Origin: Erythrobacteraceae bacterium CCH12-C2
Lineage (GTDB): Bacteria > Pseudomonadota > Alphaproteobacteria > Sphingomonadales > Sphingomonadaceae
Assembly: GCA_001556995.1 (NCBI GenBank)
Contig: LSKF01000068.1
Span: 1 to 43,021 of the forward strand
Direction of reading: 5' to 3'
Length of the DNA stretch: 43,021 nucleotides
Both the position numbers and the translations under genes were made by a program. Shown here one piece after another: positions 8,286 to 16,056 of this stretch. Every line of letters starts with the position of its first letter. Positions within the stretch are counted from its first letter, which is position 1. The notes under the pieces were generated by a model. That model was not told the DNA's origin and made no database searches. It saw only the letters and a list, made by a program, of their open reading frames with translations.

Positions 8286-9581
8286 TCACTTCCCGATGCA
8301 GAACCGCCCGAACAGGGTGTCGAGCATGTCCTCGGTGGTAGCGCGCCCGATCAACCGGTCGAAGGCGAGCCTTGCTCGGCGCAGCTCTTCCGCCACCAGC
8401 AAGGGATCGCTCACCGCCTGCGCCCCAGCCAGTGCCTCGCCTGCCTCAGACAAGCGCTCGTGCTGGCGGGCATTGAGCGTGGCGTCGCCCGGCTTGGGCA
8501 GTGCAGCGCGGGCGGCCTCCACCAGCGCCGACTTGAGCGCCGCCAGCCCTTCCTCGGTCGCTGCTGATACGATGAAGCGCGCCGCGTTCTTGGCCACAAA
8601 GCCTGCCCGATCCGCCTGTGCCGCGACCTCCCACGCTCCCACTGGCCCCGCACCTTCCGGCCCCAGCCACAGCACCAGATCCGCGCGCGCCAATTCAGCC
8701 TCAGCCCGGGCAATGCCGATGGCTTCGATCTGATCAGCCTCAGCAGCGCTTTCAACCACCCGCAGCCCCGCGGTATCAACGAAGGTGAACGGCACCCCGC
8801 CGATAGCCACCGAGCGTTCGATTACATCGCGGGTGGTGCCGGCAATCGGCGAGGTGATCGCCGCCTCGCTTTCGACCAACGCATTGAACAGGGTTGATTT
8901 CCCTGCGTTGGGCGGCCCGGCGAGCACCACGCGAAAGCCCTCCCCCAACCGCTCCGAACGCGGACGGGCGAGCCACGCCGCGATCTCGTCGCCAAGCGCG
9001 CGAATGTTCCACGTGAAACTTTCGGGCAGATCGGCGGCGTCTTCCTCGTCCGAGAAATCGAGCACCCCCTCCACCTCTGCCGACAGCGCCAAGACCCGCT
9101 CGCGCCACGCCTCAACCTGACGCGAAACCGCCCCCCCGGCATTGGCAAGCGCGGCCGCGCGGGCCAGTTCGGTCTCGGCGGAGAGCAGATCGGCGAGCCC
9201 CTCGGCCTCGGCCAGGTCGATGCGGCCATTGGCAAAAGCGCGGCGGGTGAATTCGCCCGGTTCAGCGCGCCGCGTATCGGGAAGCGCCGCCAGCGCCGCC
9301 TCTACCGCTGCGATCACCGCACGGCCCCCATGACAGTGAAACTCGGCGAGATCCTCGCCCGTCGCTGTCGCAGGGCCCGGAAACCACAACACCAGCGCCT
9401 CATCGAGCAGCGCGCCCTCCGCGTCGCGCAGCGATGCCAGCGAGGCCCGGCGCGGGGGCGGCACCCGGCCCGCCAGCACCTCCAGCGCCGCCCTCGCCAA
9501 CGGGCCAGAGACGCGGATCACGCCCACCCCCGCTGGCGGCGCGCCGCTTGACAGCGCGAAGATGGTCGCAGCGCTACTCAC
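8286..9581 (-). CDS. mnmE: tRNA modification GTPase MnmE
   Basis: A 431-residue GTPase, partner of MnmG in U34 modification. The N-terminal folate-binding-like domain, an inserted G domain and the C-terminal FCIGK with its conserved cysteine are all present. G1 is GPPNAGKST (residues 222-230), G2 is GTTRD (248-252), G3 is DTAG (269-272) and G5 is SAATEEGL. The G4 position, normally NKxD, reads AQAD (321-324), losing the usual Asn and Lys. The start is GTG 9581, four bases after the DUF6489 stop. A degenerate parS copy lies at residues 188-193. Confidence 0.95.
   Translation of the reverse strand: MSSAATIFALSSGAPPAGVGVIRVSGPLARAALEVLAGRVPPPRRASLASLRDAEGALLDEALVLWFPGPATATGEDLAEFHCHGGRAVIAAVEAALAALPDTRRAEPGEFTRRAFANGRIDLAEAEGLADLLSAETELARAAALANAGGAVSRQVEAWRERVLALSAEVEGVLDFSDEEDAADLPESFTWNIRALGDEIAAWLARPRSERLGEGFRVVLAGPPNAGKSTLFNALVESEAAITSPIAGTTRDVIERSVAIGGVPFTFVDTAGLRVVESAAEADQIEAIGIARAEAELARADLVLWLGPEGAGPVGAWEVAAQADRAGFVAKNAARFIVSAATEEGLAALKSALVEAARAALPKPGDATLNARQHERLSEAGEALAGAQAVSDPLLVAEELRRARLAFDRLIGRATTEDMLDTLFGRFCIGK
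9005..9020. other. Degenerate parS site (in mnmE)
   Basis: TGTTCCACGTGAAACT matches the parS palindrome at 14 of 16 positions. In the mnmE reading direction the core is TTCACGTGGAAC; the consensus would read TGA in frame there, so one of the two changes prevents a stop codon (Trp191). Confidence 0.7.
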
Positions 9582-9585
9582 AGGC

Positions 9586-9837
9586 TTACTCGGGCGATTT
9601 CGTCCCTGACGCCGCCTTCATCGAGCCCTCGACAAAATTCTGGAACAGCTTCAGCCCCATCTGCCCCATCGGCGCGAGCGCCTGCGCGTACTCGGCCATC
9701 TGCGCCGGGTTCGAAACCCCCTTCATCGCCTTGGTGACCGTGTCGACATAGACCGAATTGGCCGCCGACACATCCGGCAGGCCCAGGAAGCTGCGGGCCT
9801 CTTCCGGGGTGCAATCGACTTCGATGGTAATCTTCAT
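9586..9837 (-). CDS. DUF6489 family protein
   Basis: An 83-residue protein starting at ATG 9837 behind a strong GGGAGGAG site. It begins MKITIEVDCTPEEARSFLGL and contains FQNFVEGSMKAASG, as in the small DUF6489 family of alphaproteobacteria. It has no signal peptide and no membrane segment. The function is unknown. It is the first gene of the mnmE-mnmG-rsmG-parAB operon and ends four bases before mnmE, so it is likely co-transcribed and coupled. Confidence 0.8.
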   Translation of the reverse strand: MKITIEVDCTPEEARSFLGLPDVSAANSVYVDTVTKAMKGVSNPAQMAEYAQALAPMGQMGLKLFQNFVEGSMKAASGTKSPE

Positions 9838-9928
9838 CAGCGTGTCTCCTCCCTCGCTCATTTGCGCTTGGCAGGCGGCCAAGGCAAGCGATAGACCGCT
9901 GGCCAACGCGCAATCAGGAGAGACCCCG

Positions 9929-10627
9929 ATGACCCTCAATGCCAGAATCCCCACCCTTGAAGGCGATGCCAGTTTCGGCGCCTATGTCGCCCAGCCCCAG
10001 GGCACCCCGCGCGGGGCGATTATCGTTATTCAGGAGATTTTCGGGGTGAACCCCGGCATTCGCCAGAAATGCGACAAGCTGGCGGCCGAAGGCTACCTCG
10101 CGGTTGCGCCCGATCTGTTCTGGCGCTTGCAGCCCGAAACCGCGCTCGATCCCGATGTCGAGACTGAATTCGTCACCGCGCTCGATCTGATGGGCAAGTT
10201 CAATCAGGACGCCGGCATCCGGGATATCGAGGCGACCATCCACCACATCCGCCGCACGCTGGGCGTCGCAAAGGTCGGCTGCGTCGGATACTGCCTCGGC
10301 GGACGGCTCGCGTTCATGACTGCGGCGCGGACCGATATTGATGCAAGCGTCGGCTACTACGGCGTCGGGATCGACGGGTTGCTCGGTGAAAAGCACGCCA
10401 TCGCCAAGCCGCTGATGCTGCACATCCCCACCGCAGACGGCTTTGTTTCACGTGAAACACAGGCCGCGATGCACGCTGGGCTCGACGATCACCCGAAGGT
10501 GACGCTGCACGACTACGAAGGGCTCGACCACGGCTTTGCCACCGAGACCGGCAAGCGCCGCCACGAGGAAGCGGCCACCCTCGCCGACAGCCGCACCGCC
10601 GCCTTCTTCGCCGAGCATCTGGCGTGA
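9929..10627 (+). CDS. Dienelactone hydrolase family protein
   Basis: A 232-residue alpha/beta hydrolase of the dienelactone hydrolase family, cytoplasmic, probably cleaving an ester or lactone of unknown identity. The nucleophile is a cysteine in GCVGYCLGGR. The acid is probably the Asp in PTADGFVS, the base is the His in GLDHGFA, and the family glutamate is in IQEIFGV. It starts at ATG 9929 behind AGGAG. A parS palindrome is embedded right after the catalytic Asp. Its stop overlaps the next gene's GTG as GTGA, so the pair is coupled. It diverges from the DUF6489-to-parB operon. Confidence 0.9.
   Translation: MTLNARIPTLEGDASFGAYVAQPQGTPRGAIIVIQEIFGVNPGIRQKCDKLAAEGYLAVAPDLFWRLQPETALDPDVETEFVTALDLMGKFNQDAGIRDIEATIHHIRRTLGVAKVGCVGYCLGGRLAFMTAARTDIDASVGYYGVGIDGLLGEKHAIAKPLMLHIPTADGFVSRETQAAMHAGLDDHPKVTLHDYEGLDHGFATETGKRRHEEAATLADSRTAAFFAEHLA
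10444..10459. other. parS site 6 (in dienelactone hydrolase gene)
   Basis: Perfect TGTTTCACGTGAAACA inside the dienelactone hydrolase gene, read as FVSRET directly after the catalytic aspartate region. It is the copy closest to the proposed origin, about 4.5 kb away. Confidence 0.95.
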
Positions 10628-11019
10628 GCCGCGCCAACCTTGCCCGCTGGCATGCCTATATGGAGGGTGGGAGCAATCCTGCCCTCCTCGCGGATCTGCT
10701 GGCGGAGGACGCGGTGTTCCACTCACCCGTGGTGCACACCCCGCAGGTGGGCAAGCCCATCGTCATGGCCTACCTCGTCGCGGCATCACACGTGCTGGGG
10801 AACGACAGCTTCCACTATGTCCGCGAGCTGGTGGATGGGGACGAGATGATGCTCGAATTCGTCACCGAGCTGGACGGCGTCGCCATCAATGGAGTCGATA
10901 TCATTCGCTTCAACTCGGAAGGGAAGATCAGCGATTTCAAAGTGATGGTGCGGCCATTGAAAGCGATCAACAAGGTTTGGGAAATGATGGCGGCGCAGCT
11001 AGCGGCGGCCAAAGGCTGA
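10624..11019 (+). CDS. SnoaL-like / NTF2-superfamily protein
   Basis: A 131-residue protein of the nuclear transport factor 2 fold, most like SnoaL-type polyketide cyclase or ketosteroid isomerase-like proteins (WHAYMEGGSNPALLADLLAEDAVFHSPVV near the N-terminus, INGVDIIRFNSEGKISDFKVMVRP near the C-terminus). No specific substrate can be assigned. The GTG start overlaps the hydrolase stop by four bases, which suggests a two-gene operon whose products act on the same compound. It converges on the BLUF genes with a 16-base gap. Confidence 0.82.
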   Translation: MSRANLARWHAYMEGGSNPALLADLLAEDAVFHSPVVHTPQVGKPIVMAYLVAASHVLGNDSFHYVRELVDGDEMMLEFVTELDGVAINGVDIIRFNSEGKISDFKVMVRPLKAINKVWEMMAAQLAAAKG

Positions 11020-11035
11020 GCCCACGCTGCCGCGC

Positions 11036-11386
11036 TCACACTGGGTGCAGCAATCTCTGGTTGGCCTTGGGATGATCGCACCCGAAGAAGTCCAGGATCG
11101 CTTCGTCGACCACCCGGGGCACTGCGCCATTCGCCTCGGCAGTGATCGTACCCAGCGCCTTGGCAATGTTCGCATCGTCGAAATAGCGCATCCTCCACCG
11201 GCCAAAGGTCGCGCACAGCTTCCAAGTTGGGCCTTCAAGCACTTGCAGGAAGCGCTGGCCCGACCGCAGCAGCATGCCGCTAATCCCCCGGCGTTCATTG
11301 GCCAGCCGCGCATGATAAAGCAGGTGAATAAGCGCGGCCCGATCAAGCTCAGGCGCAGCTATGCTCTGATAGATGATCCGGCGCAT
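11036..11386 (-). CDS. BLUF-domain photoreceptor-like protein with internal deletion
   Basis: A 116-residue protein whose first 52 residues match a BLUF flavin photosensor: Tyr6 (IIYQS), Asn30 and Gln48 (RFLQVLEG) are the residues that contact and switch the flavin. The following helix and strand, including the usual D-x-RH motif, are missing. LEG at 50-52 runs almost directly into FGRWRMR (Trp64, Met66), the equivalent of the last BLUF strand. Compared with the neighbouring BLUF protein, Gln-to-Trp is 16 residues instead of 41, an in-frame loss of 25. About 45 further residues follow with no domain I recognise. It is downstream of the second BLUF gene on the same strand. Confidence 0.75.
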   Translation of the reverse strand: MRRIIYQSIAAPELDRAALIHLLYHARLANERRGISGMLLRSGQRFLQVLEGPTWKLCATFGRWRMRYFDDANIAKALGTITAEANGAVPRVVDEAILDFFGCDHPKANQRLLHPV

Positions 11387-11473
11387 TGCTGGGTCTCCCT
11401 TTGTCGGACGCCAGTTTAGGCCGGTGGCACCTAGCCACTGGCTAGCGCTCGACTACGGGAAATCCCGTGGGGA

Positions 11474-11866
11474 TCAGTTCAGCACCGCAAAGTTCACGAT
11501 CATTTTGCGCACCTCGGGATCAAGCCCTTCCGGCAAGTCCCGCTCGAGCATTTCGCGGCGGTTGGCGATGCTTTCCGCGATCAGCACGCGCTTCATCGCC
11601 CAGTCCGGACAAGTGCGGGCCACAATCCCCCGGCGGTCGAGCACCGAGACGCCAGAATGGCGCGGATCAGCGAAAATCGTTTCCATCAGGGCGTTTACCT
11701 GTCCCTCCTCGCCTTCCAGCAGCTGGAGGAAGTTGCGGCCGTTGAACAGCAGCAGCCCGGTAATGCCCCGCGCCGGATTGTTGCGCGCGCTGGTGGCGAG
11801 GATCGAATCCACCTCTTCGCGCGGCAAAGTCGGCGCGGTGCTGATGTAGAGATACTGACTGAGCAC
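11474..11866 (-). CDS. BLUF-domain blue-light sensor protein
   Basis: A 130-residue stand-alone BLUF protein. Starting from GTG 11866 (MLSQYLYIS), Tyr7, Asn30, Gln48, the D-x-RH motif (ADPRH, about 67-70) and Trp89-x-Met91 are all present, so flavin binding and the hydrogen-bond switch look intact. A short helical C-terminus of about 30 residues (SIANRREMLERDLPEG) could relay the signal to a partner. An upstream GTG at 11899 would add 11 residues with no BLUF similarity. It lies 55 bases downstream of rho on the same strand and 87 bases before the deleted BLUF gene, so the three may be co-transcribed. No output domain is fused. Confidence 0.88.
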   Translation of the reverse strand: MLSQYLYISTAPTLPREEVDSILATSARNNPARGITGLLLFNGRNFLQLLEGEEGQVNALMETIFADPRHSGVSVLDRRGIVARTCPDWAMKRVLIAESIANRREMLERDLPEGLDPEVRKMIVNFAVLN

Positions 11867-11921
11867 TGTTCCCGTCCGTCGATTTCGGCCCGATCCCACG
11901 GCCCGTTGTCCTGGCGCGTCC

Positions 11922-13187
11922 CTATTGATTCATCGTCGCGAAGAAGTCCTCGTTGGTCTTCGAGTCCTTCATCTTGTCGAGCAGGAATTCCATCGCATCT
12001 ACGGTGCCCATCTGCATCAGGATGCGGCGCAGCACCCACATCTTCGACAGGTTGTCCTTGGCCACCAGCAGCTCTTCCTTGCGGGTGCCGGACTTGCCGA
12101 CGTCGAGCGCGGGGAAGATGCGCTTGTCGGAGACCTTGCGATCGAGCACGATTTCCGAGTTGCCGGTGCCCTTGAACTCTTCGAAGATCACTTCGTCCAT
12201 GCGGCTGCCGGTATCGATCAGCGCGGTAGCGATGATGGAGAGCGAGCCGCCCTCTTCGATATTGCGCGCGGCACCGAAGAAGCGCTTAGGCCGCTGGAGC
12301 GCGTTGGCGTCAACACCCCCGGTCAGCACCTTGCCCGAAGACGGCACAACGGTGTTGTAAGCGCGACCCAGACGCGTGATCGAATCGAGCAGGATCACCA
12401 CGTCCTTCTTGTGCTCAACCAGACGCTTGGCCTTTTCGATCACCATTTCAGCGACTTGCACGTGGCGATTGGCTGGTTCGTCGAAGGTTGAGGAGATAAC
12501 CTCGCCCTTCACCGAACGCTGCATGTCGGTGACTTCCTCGGGGCGTTCATCGACCAGGAGGACGATCAGGAACACCTCGGGGTGATTGTCGGTGATCGCC
12601 TTGGCGATGTTCTGGAGCAGCACGGTCTTACCCGTGCGCGGCGGCGCGACGATCAGCGCGCGCTGGCCCTTGCCCTGCGGGGCGATGATGTCGATCACCC
12701 GCGCGCTCTTGTCCTTCACGGTCGGATCGAGCGTGTCGAGGTTAAGCTTCTGATCGGGGTAAAGCGGGGTCAGGTTGTCGAAATTGGTGCGCAGGCGGAC
12801 CGCGTCAGGATCGTCGAAATTGACCTTGGCGAGGCTGGTCAGCGCAAAATAGCGCTCCCCATCACGCGGGGCGCGGATTTCGCCTTCGACGGTGTCCCCG
12901 GTGCGCAGGCCCCAGCGGCGGACCTGGTTGGGCGAGACATAGATATCGTCCGGCCCGGCAAGGTAGTTCGCTTCGGGCGATCGCAGGAAGCCGAAACCGT
13001 CCTGCAGCACCTCGATGGTGCCGATGCCCATGATTTTTTCTTCGTATTCCTCATCCTCGGCCAATTCGCGCAGGATGCTGAAAAGCAGATCCTGACGGCG
13101 CATGGTCGAGGCGCCCTCCACGCCGAGTTCTTCCGCCATCGCGACCAGTTCGGCCGGGGTCTTTCGCTTGAGGTCTTTGAGATGCAT
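11922..13187 (-). CDS. rho: Transcription termination factor Rho
   Basis: A 421-residue hexameric RNA helicase that ends transcripts. It begins with the Rho N-terminal helical domain ([20 protein letters not shown]), then a cold-shock-like RNA-binding domain around residues 50-120. The RecA-type ATPase core has Walker [12 protein letters not shown] and Walker [17 protein letters not shown], and [15 protein letters not shown] is also conserved. Length is normal. A 226-base leader separates it from hemJ and contains a good promoter, so rho can be transcribed independently of hemE-hemJ. Confidence 0.97.
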   Translation of the reverse strand: MHLKDLKRKTPAELVAMAEELGVEGASTMRRQDLLFSILRELAEDEEYEEKIMGIGTIEVLQDGFGFLRSPEANYLAGPDDIYVSPNQVRRWGLRTGDTVEGEIRAPRDGERYFALTSLAKVNFDDPDAVRLRTNFDNLTPLYPDQKLNLDTLDPTVKDKSARVIDIIAPQGKGQRALIVAPPRTGKTVLLQNIAKAITDNHPEVFLIVLLVDERPEEVTDMQRSVKGEVISSTFDEPANRHVQVAEMVIEKAKRLVEHKKDVVILLDSITRLGRAYNTVVPSSGKVLTGGVDANALQRPKRFFGAARNIEEGGSLSIIATALIDTGSRMDEVIFEEFKGTGNSEIVLDRKVSDKRIFPALDVGKSGTRKEELLVAKDNLSKMWVLRRILMQMGTVDAMEFLLDKMKDSKTNEDFFATMNQ

Positions 13188-13360
13188 TACAATAAGTTCC
13201 GAAAGTCAGGAGTGGCCGGATGGTCAGTGCCTCTTGCGATGAAGAGGTGCCCCGGGGAAGCGAACCTGCGCTTGGACGTCACAGGCCGGTCGGGGCTGGG
13301 CTTGGAGAAAGCAGACCTGCCGGGGTCTGGAACGCCCCGGTCACCGGATGGAGGATTACG

Positions 13361-13389
13361 CGAATACGGGGGGCGGGGCGCGAGGTCAA
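13361..13389 (-). promoter_or_regulatory. Candidate sigma-70 promoter of rho
   Basis: On the minus strand TTGACC (13384-13389) and TATTCG (13361-13366) are separated by 17 bases. A start near 13355 would give rho an untranslated leader of about 165 bases, long enough for the autoregulatory attenuation seen for rho in other bacteria. Confidence 0.5.
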
Positions 13390-13413
13390 TTGTCCAAATG
13401 CGCCGCGCGCGAC

Positions 13414-13857
13414 TCAGAACGGCTTCAAGTAAACCAGCAGCACGATCACGATCAGCAGCAGCCCCGGCACCTCGCCGATCATGCGCAGGGTTGTCTCGGA
13501 CAGCGGACGCTCGCCCCGGGCCATCTTCTTGGTCTGCCCTACAAGCCACCCGTGATAGCCCGTCAGGATGAGCACCAGCGTCAGCTTGGCATGGAGCCAC
13601 CCGAAGGCGAAATGGCCGCCCGCATAGGCCATGCTGAGCCCCAGCACCCAGACGATGATCAACGCCGGGGTCAGGATAATTTTGCGCAGCTTGCCCATGC
13701 GGGTGGCCCACTTGGCCTCGCCTTCGGAGCCCGGCGCGTGATCGAGCATGTAGATGCACTGACGCGGCAGCATGAACAGCCCTGCGAGCCAGAACACCAT
13801 GAAGATCACATGGCCCGACTTCAGGAACTGATAGATCGACAGCAGCAGGTCTTGCAT
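13414..13857 (-). CDS. hemJ: Protoporphyrinogen IX oxidase, HemJ type
   Basis: A 147-residue inner-membrane protein with about four hydrophobic helices, the first containing SGHVIFMVFWLAGLFMLPR. HemJ oxidises protoporphyrinogen IX to protoporphyrin IX and replaces HemG/HemY in many alphaproteobacteria. Family features include the helix-1 histidine, LGLSMAYAG and WLHAKLTLVL with its conserved His/Lys. Its start is four bases after the hemE stop, so the two genes form a haem biosynthesis operon. Confidence 0.93.
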   Translation of the reverse strand: MQDLLLSIYQFLKSGHVIFMVFWLAGLFMLPRQCIYMLDHAPGSEGEAKWATRMGKLRKIILTPALIIVWVLGLSMAYAGGHFAFGWLHAKLTLVLILTGYHGWLVGQTKKMARGERPLSETTLRMIGEVPGLLLIVIVLLVYLKPF

Positions 13858-13861
13858 TGGA

Positions 13862-14878
13862 TCAGCCTCTTAGCGCGGCAAGCAGTTCCTCGACATGCGC
13901 GATCGGCGTGAACTGCCCGATCCCATGGCCGAGGTTGAAGACATGCGGACGATCCTCGAACGCAGCCAAAATCGCCTTCACCCGCGCAGGCAGCGCCGGG
14001 CCGCCGGCCTCGACCAGCAGCGGGTCGAGATTGCCTTGGACCGGCATGCCTTCGGGCAGACTGGCATGGGCCCAGGCGGGATCGAGCGTCTCGTCGAGGC
14101 CCACGGCATCCACCCCCGTCTCGCGCGCATAGGCGGGCAGCTTGGCGCCCGCGCCCTTGGGGAAGCCGATAACGGGGGTATCGGGATACGTTTCCTTGAG
14201 CTTCGCGGTGATCGCGGCGTTGGGAGCGATCACCCACTTTTCGAACTGGTCGGGCGCGAGGCTTCCGGCCCAGCTGTCGAACAGCTGCACCGCTTCGGCC
14301 CCGGCATCGATCTGGCCGCGCAGATAGGTGACCGACACCTCGATAATGGCATCGATAATCGCCTGCAGATGCGCTGGATCACGATAGGCCAAAAGCCGAG
14401 CCGGGCCCTGATCCTTGGAGCCTTCGCCTGCGATCATGTAGGTCGCCACGGTCCACGGGCTCCCCGCAAAGCCGAGCATTGTCACCTCGGGGCCAATCAG
14501 AGCGCGGGTGCGGCGGACGGTTTCGTAAACCGGCTCGAACCGTTCAAAGGCGGGGGTGAAGCTATCAAGCGAGGCCTCGAGCAATGTCGGCGCCAGATGC
14601 GGGCCTTCCCCTGCCGCGAAGGTCAGCCCCTGGCCCATCGCGTGCGGCACGATCAGGATATCGGAAAACAGGATCGCCCCATCAAACCCGAAGCGCCGGA
14701 TCGGCTGCACGGTGATTTCCGCCGCCGCTTCGCTATCGTAAACCAGCTCGAGAAACCCGCCCTTTTCGGCCCGAAGTTCGCGGTATTCAGGGAGATAGCG
14801 GCCCGCTTGGCGCATCAGCCAGACGGGAGCACGGTCCTGACGGACACCTTTGAGCGTATCGAGAAGCGGACCGGCCAT
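13862..14878 (-). CDS. hemE: Uroporphyrinogen decarboxylase
   Basis: A 338-residue cytoplasmic enzyme that converts uroporphyrinogen III to coproporphyrinogen III. The N-terminal signature PVWLMRQAGRYLPEYRELR has the substrate-binding arginines, and GFAGSPWTVATYM, FDSWAGSL and NLGHGI also match. Length is typical. It is the first gene left of the proposed origin and is transcribed away from it; hemE next to the origin is a known arrangement in Caulobacter and Rickettsia. Confidence 0.97.
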   Translation of the reverse strand: MAGPLLDTLKGVRQDRAPVWLMRQAGRYLPEYRELRAEKGGFLELVYDSEAAAEITVQPIRRFGFDGAILFSDILIVPHAMGQGLTFAAGEGPHLAPTLLEASLDSFTPAFERFEPVYETVRRTRALIGPEVTMLGFAGSPWTVATYMIAGEGSKDQGPARLLAYRDPAHLQAIIDAIIEVSVTYLRGQIDAGAEAVQLFDSWAGSLAPDQFEKWVIAPNAAITAKLKETYPDTPVIGFPKGAGAKLPAYARETGVDAVGLDETLDPAWAHASLPEGMPVQGNLDPLLVEAGGPALPARVKAILAAFEDRPHVFNLGHGIGQFTPIAHVEELLAALRG

Positions 14879-15210
14879 AGGGTTCCTTTAAACAAAACTA
14901 TTCAAATTATAAAAGGACTGATGGAGTCTGTTGGCCCTGTGGATAGTGGGAATTACCGGCCCTTGCCCGATTGCCCCCAGACCCGACGGTCCCAAACACC
15001 CCCATCGAATCCGCACGGATTGGACGTCAAGCGCGCTTTATCCCCACTCTTCCCAGCCTGTCGACAAGACTTGTCCCGTGTGCGCAAATACCCCGGCGAA
15101 AAGCCTGTCAGTGGGGGTGAAATTCTATCACCCGCTTGTGAGCCCCGCCCTCCCGTGGTTTATGCGGCGCTCTGTCCACAGCCCCTGACCGGGCCGGAAG
15201 CCTGCCAGCG
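14879..15210. other. Probable chromosomal replication origin (oriC)
   Basis: This 332-base stretch between hemE and ppsR holds no gene and is the only gap over 300 bases in the window. It contains an AT-rich segment next to hemE (14887-14915, 25 of 29 bases A/T) in otherwise GC-rich DNA, and three DnaA-box-like 9-mers. These are TGTGGATAG at 14938-14946 (one mismatch on the complement of TTATCCACA), TTATCCCCA at 15038-15046 (one mismatch) and CTGTCCACA at 15172-15180 (two mismatches). Genes on both sides point away from it for several kb and parS sites lie 4.5-9 kb to the left. No perfect DnaA box was seen. Confidence 0.75.
14887..14915. other. AT-rich candidate DNA-unwinding element
   Basis: A run of 29 bases with only four G/C, directly upstream of hemE, starkly unlike its surroundings. 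It could be the unwinding region of the origin, and it probably also contains the hemE promoter. Confidence 0.5.
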
Positions 15211-16056
15211 ATGAATCGACTCAATCTCCATCTGGTATCCGATTCGACCGGCGAAACGCTGGAAATGATCGCCAAGGCGGCGCTGGCGCAGTTCGATAGT
15301 CCCACAGTGAACCGCCATTTCTGGCCGATGGTGCGCTCGCTCCAGCATCTGGACCGGATCGTGCCCGATCTGGCGGCGCATCCGGGGCTGGTGCTTTATA
15401 CGCTGGTGAACCCTGAAACCCGCCAGCGGCTGGAGGAGCATTGCCGCCATCTGGGGCTGCCCGCGGTGGCGGTGCTCGATCAGGTGACGGCCGCGCTCGA
15501 AAGCCAGCTTGGGCAGGAAGCCCATGGCCGCCCCGGCCGCCAGCACATGATGGACGAGAACTATTTCAAGCGGGTCGAGGCGATCCAGTACACCATCGCC
15601 CATGACGACGGGCTTGGATACGAGGATTGGGAGGAGGCCGACATTATGCTGGTGGGCGTCTCGCGCTCGTCCAAGACCCCGACCAGCATCTATCTCGCCA
15701 ATCGCGGCTACAAGGTCGCCAATCTGCCGCTGGTGGTGGAAAGCCCCCCGCCCCCCGCGCTGTTCGGGCTGCGCCATCCGCTGGTGGTGGGGCTGACGAC
15801 CTCGCCCGAGCGGTTGGTTCAGATCCGGCGCAACCGCCTGTTATCGCTGAACGAAGCAACCGAAACCGCCTATGTCGACAATGAGCGCGTCAAGGCCGAG
15901 CTGCAATTTGCGCGGCGGATGTATGCCGATAATGGCTGGCCGGTGATCGACGTCACCCGCCGCTCGATTGAGGAGACCGCAGCGGCGATTATCCGGCTGG
16001 CGCAGGAGCGTGGGCGCAAGCCGGCGAGTGAAGGCGGAGTGGGCACGCCGATATGA
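15211..16056 (+). CDS. ppsR: Pyruvate,phosphate dikinase / PEP synthase regulatory protein
   Basis: A 281-residue DUF299-family bifunctional kinase/pyrophosphorylase that inactivates and reactivates PEP synthase or pyruvate phosphate dikinase. The P-loop GVSRSSKTPTSIYLA is intact, and the N-terminus LNLHLVSDSTGETL is typical. It is the first gene right of the proposed origin, as in other alphaproteobacteria, and starts at ATG 15211. Its stop overlaps the maf start as ATGA. The target enzyme is not encoded in this window. Confidence 0.95.
   Translation: MNRLNLHLVSDSTGETLEMIAKAALAQFDSPTVNRHFWPMVRSLQHLDRIVPDLAAHPGLVLYTLVNPETRQRLEEHCRHLGLPAVAVLDQVTAALESQLGQEAHGRPGRQHMMDENYFKRVEAIQYTIAHDDGLGYEDWEEADIMLVGVSRSSKTPTSIYLANRGYKVANLPLVVESPPPPALFGLRHPLVVGLTTSPERLVQIRRNRLLSLNEATETAYVDNERVKAELQFARRMYADNGWPVIDVTRRSIEETAAAIIRLAQERGRKPASEGGVGTPI

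Noticed and set aside
11036..11386. Frameshift as the cause of the short BLUF domain
   Set aside because: The other frames do not contain the missing helix and strand, and the Trp-x-Met strand continues in the same frame after LEG. The change is an in-frame deletion of about 75 bases.
14887..14902. CtrA boxes inside the proposed origin
   Set aside because: TTAA at 14888 is followed after seven bases by TATT, not TTAA. The match is too weak to call in an AT-rich segment.
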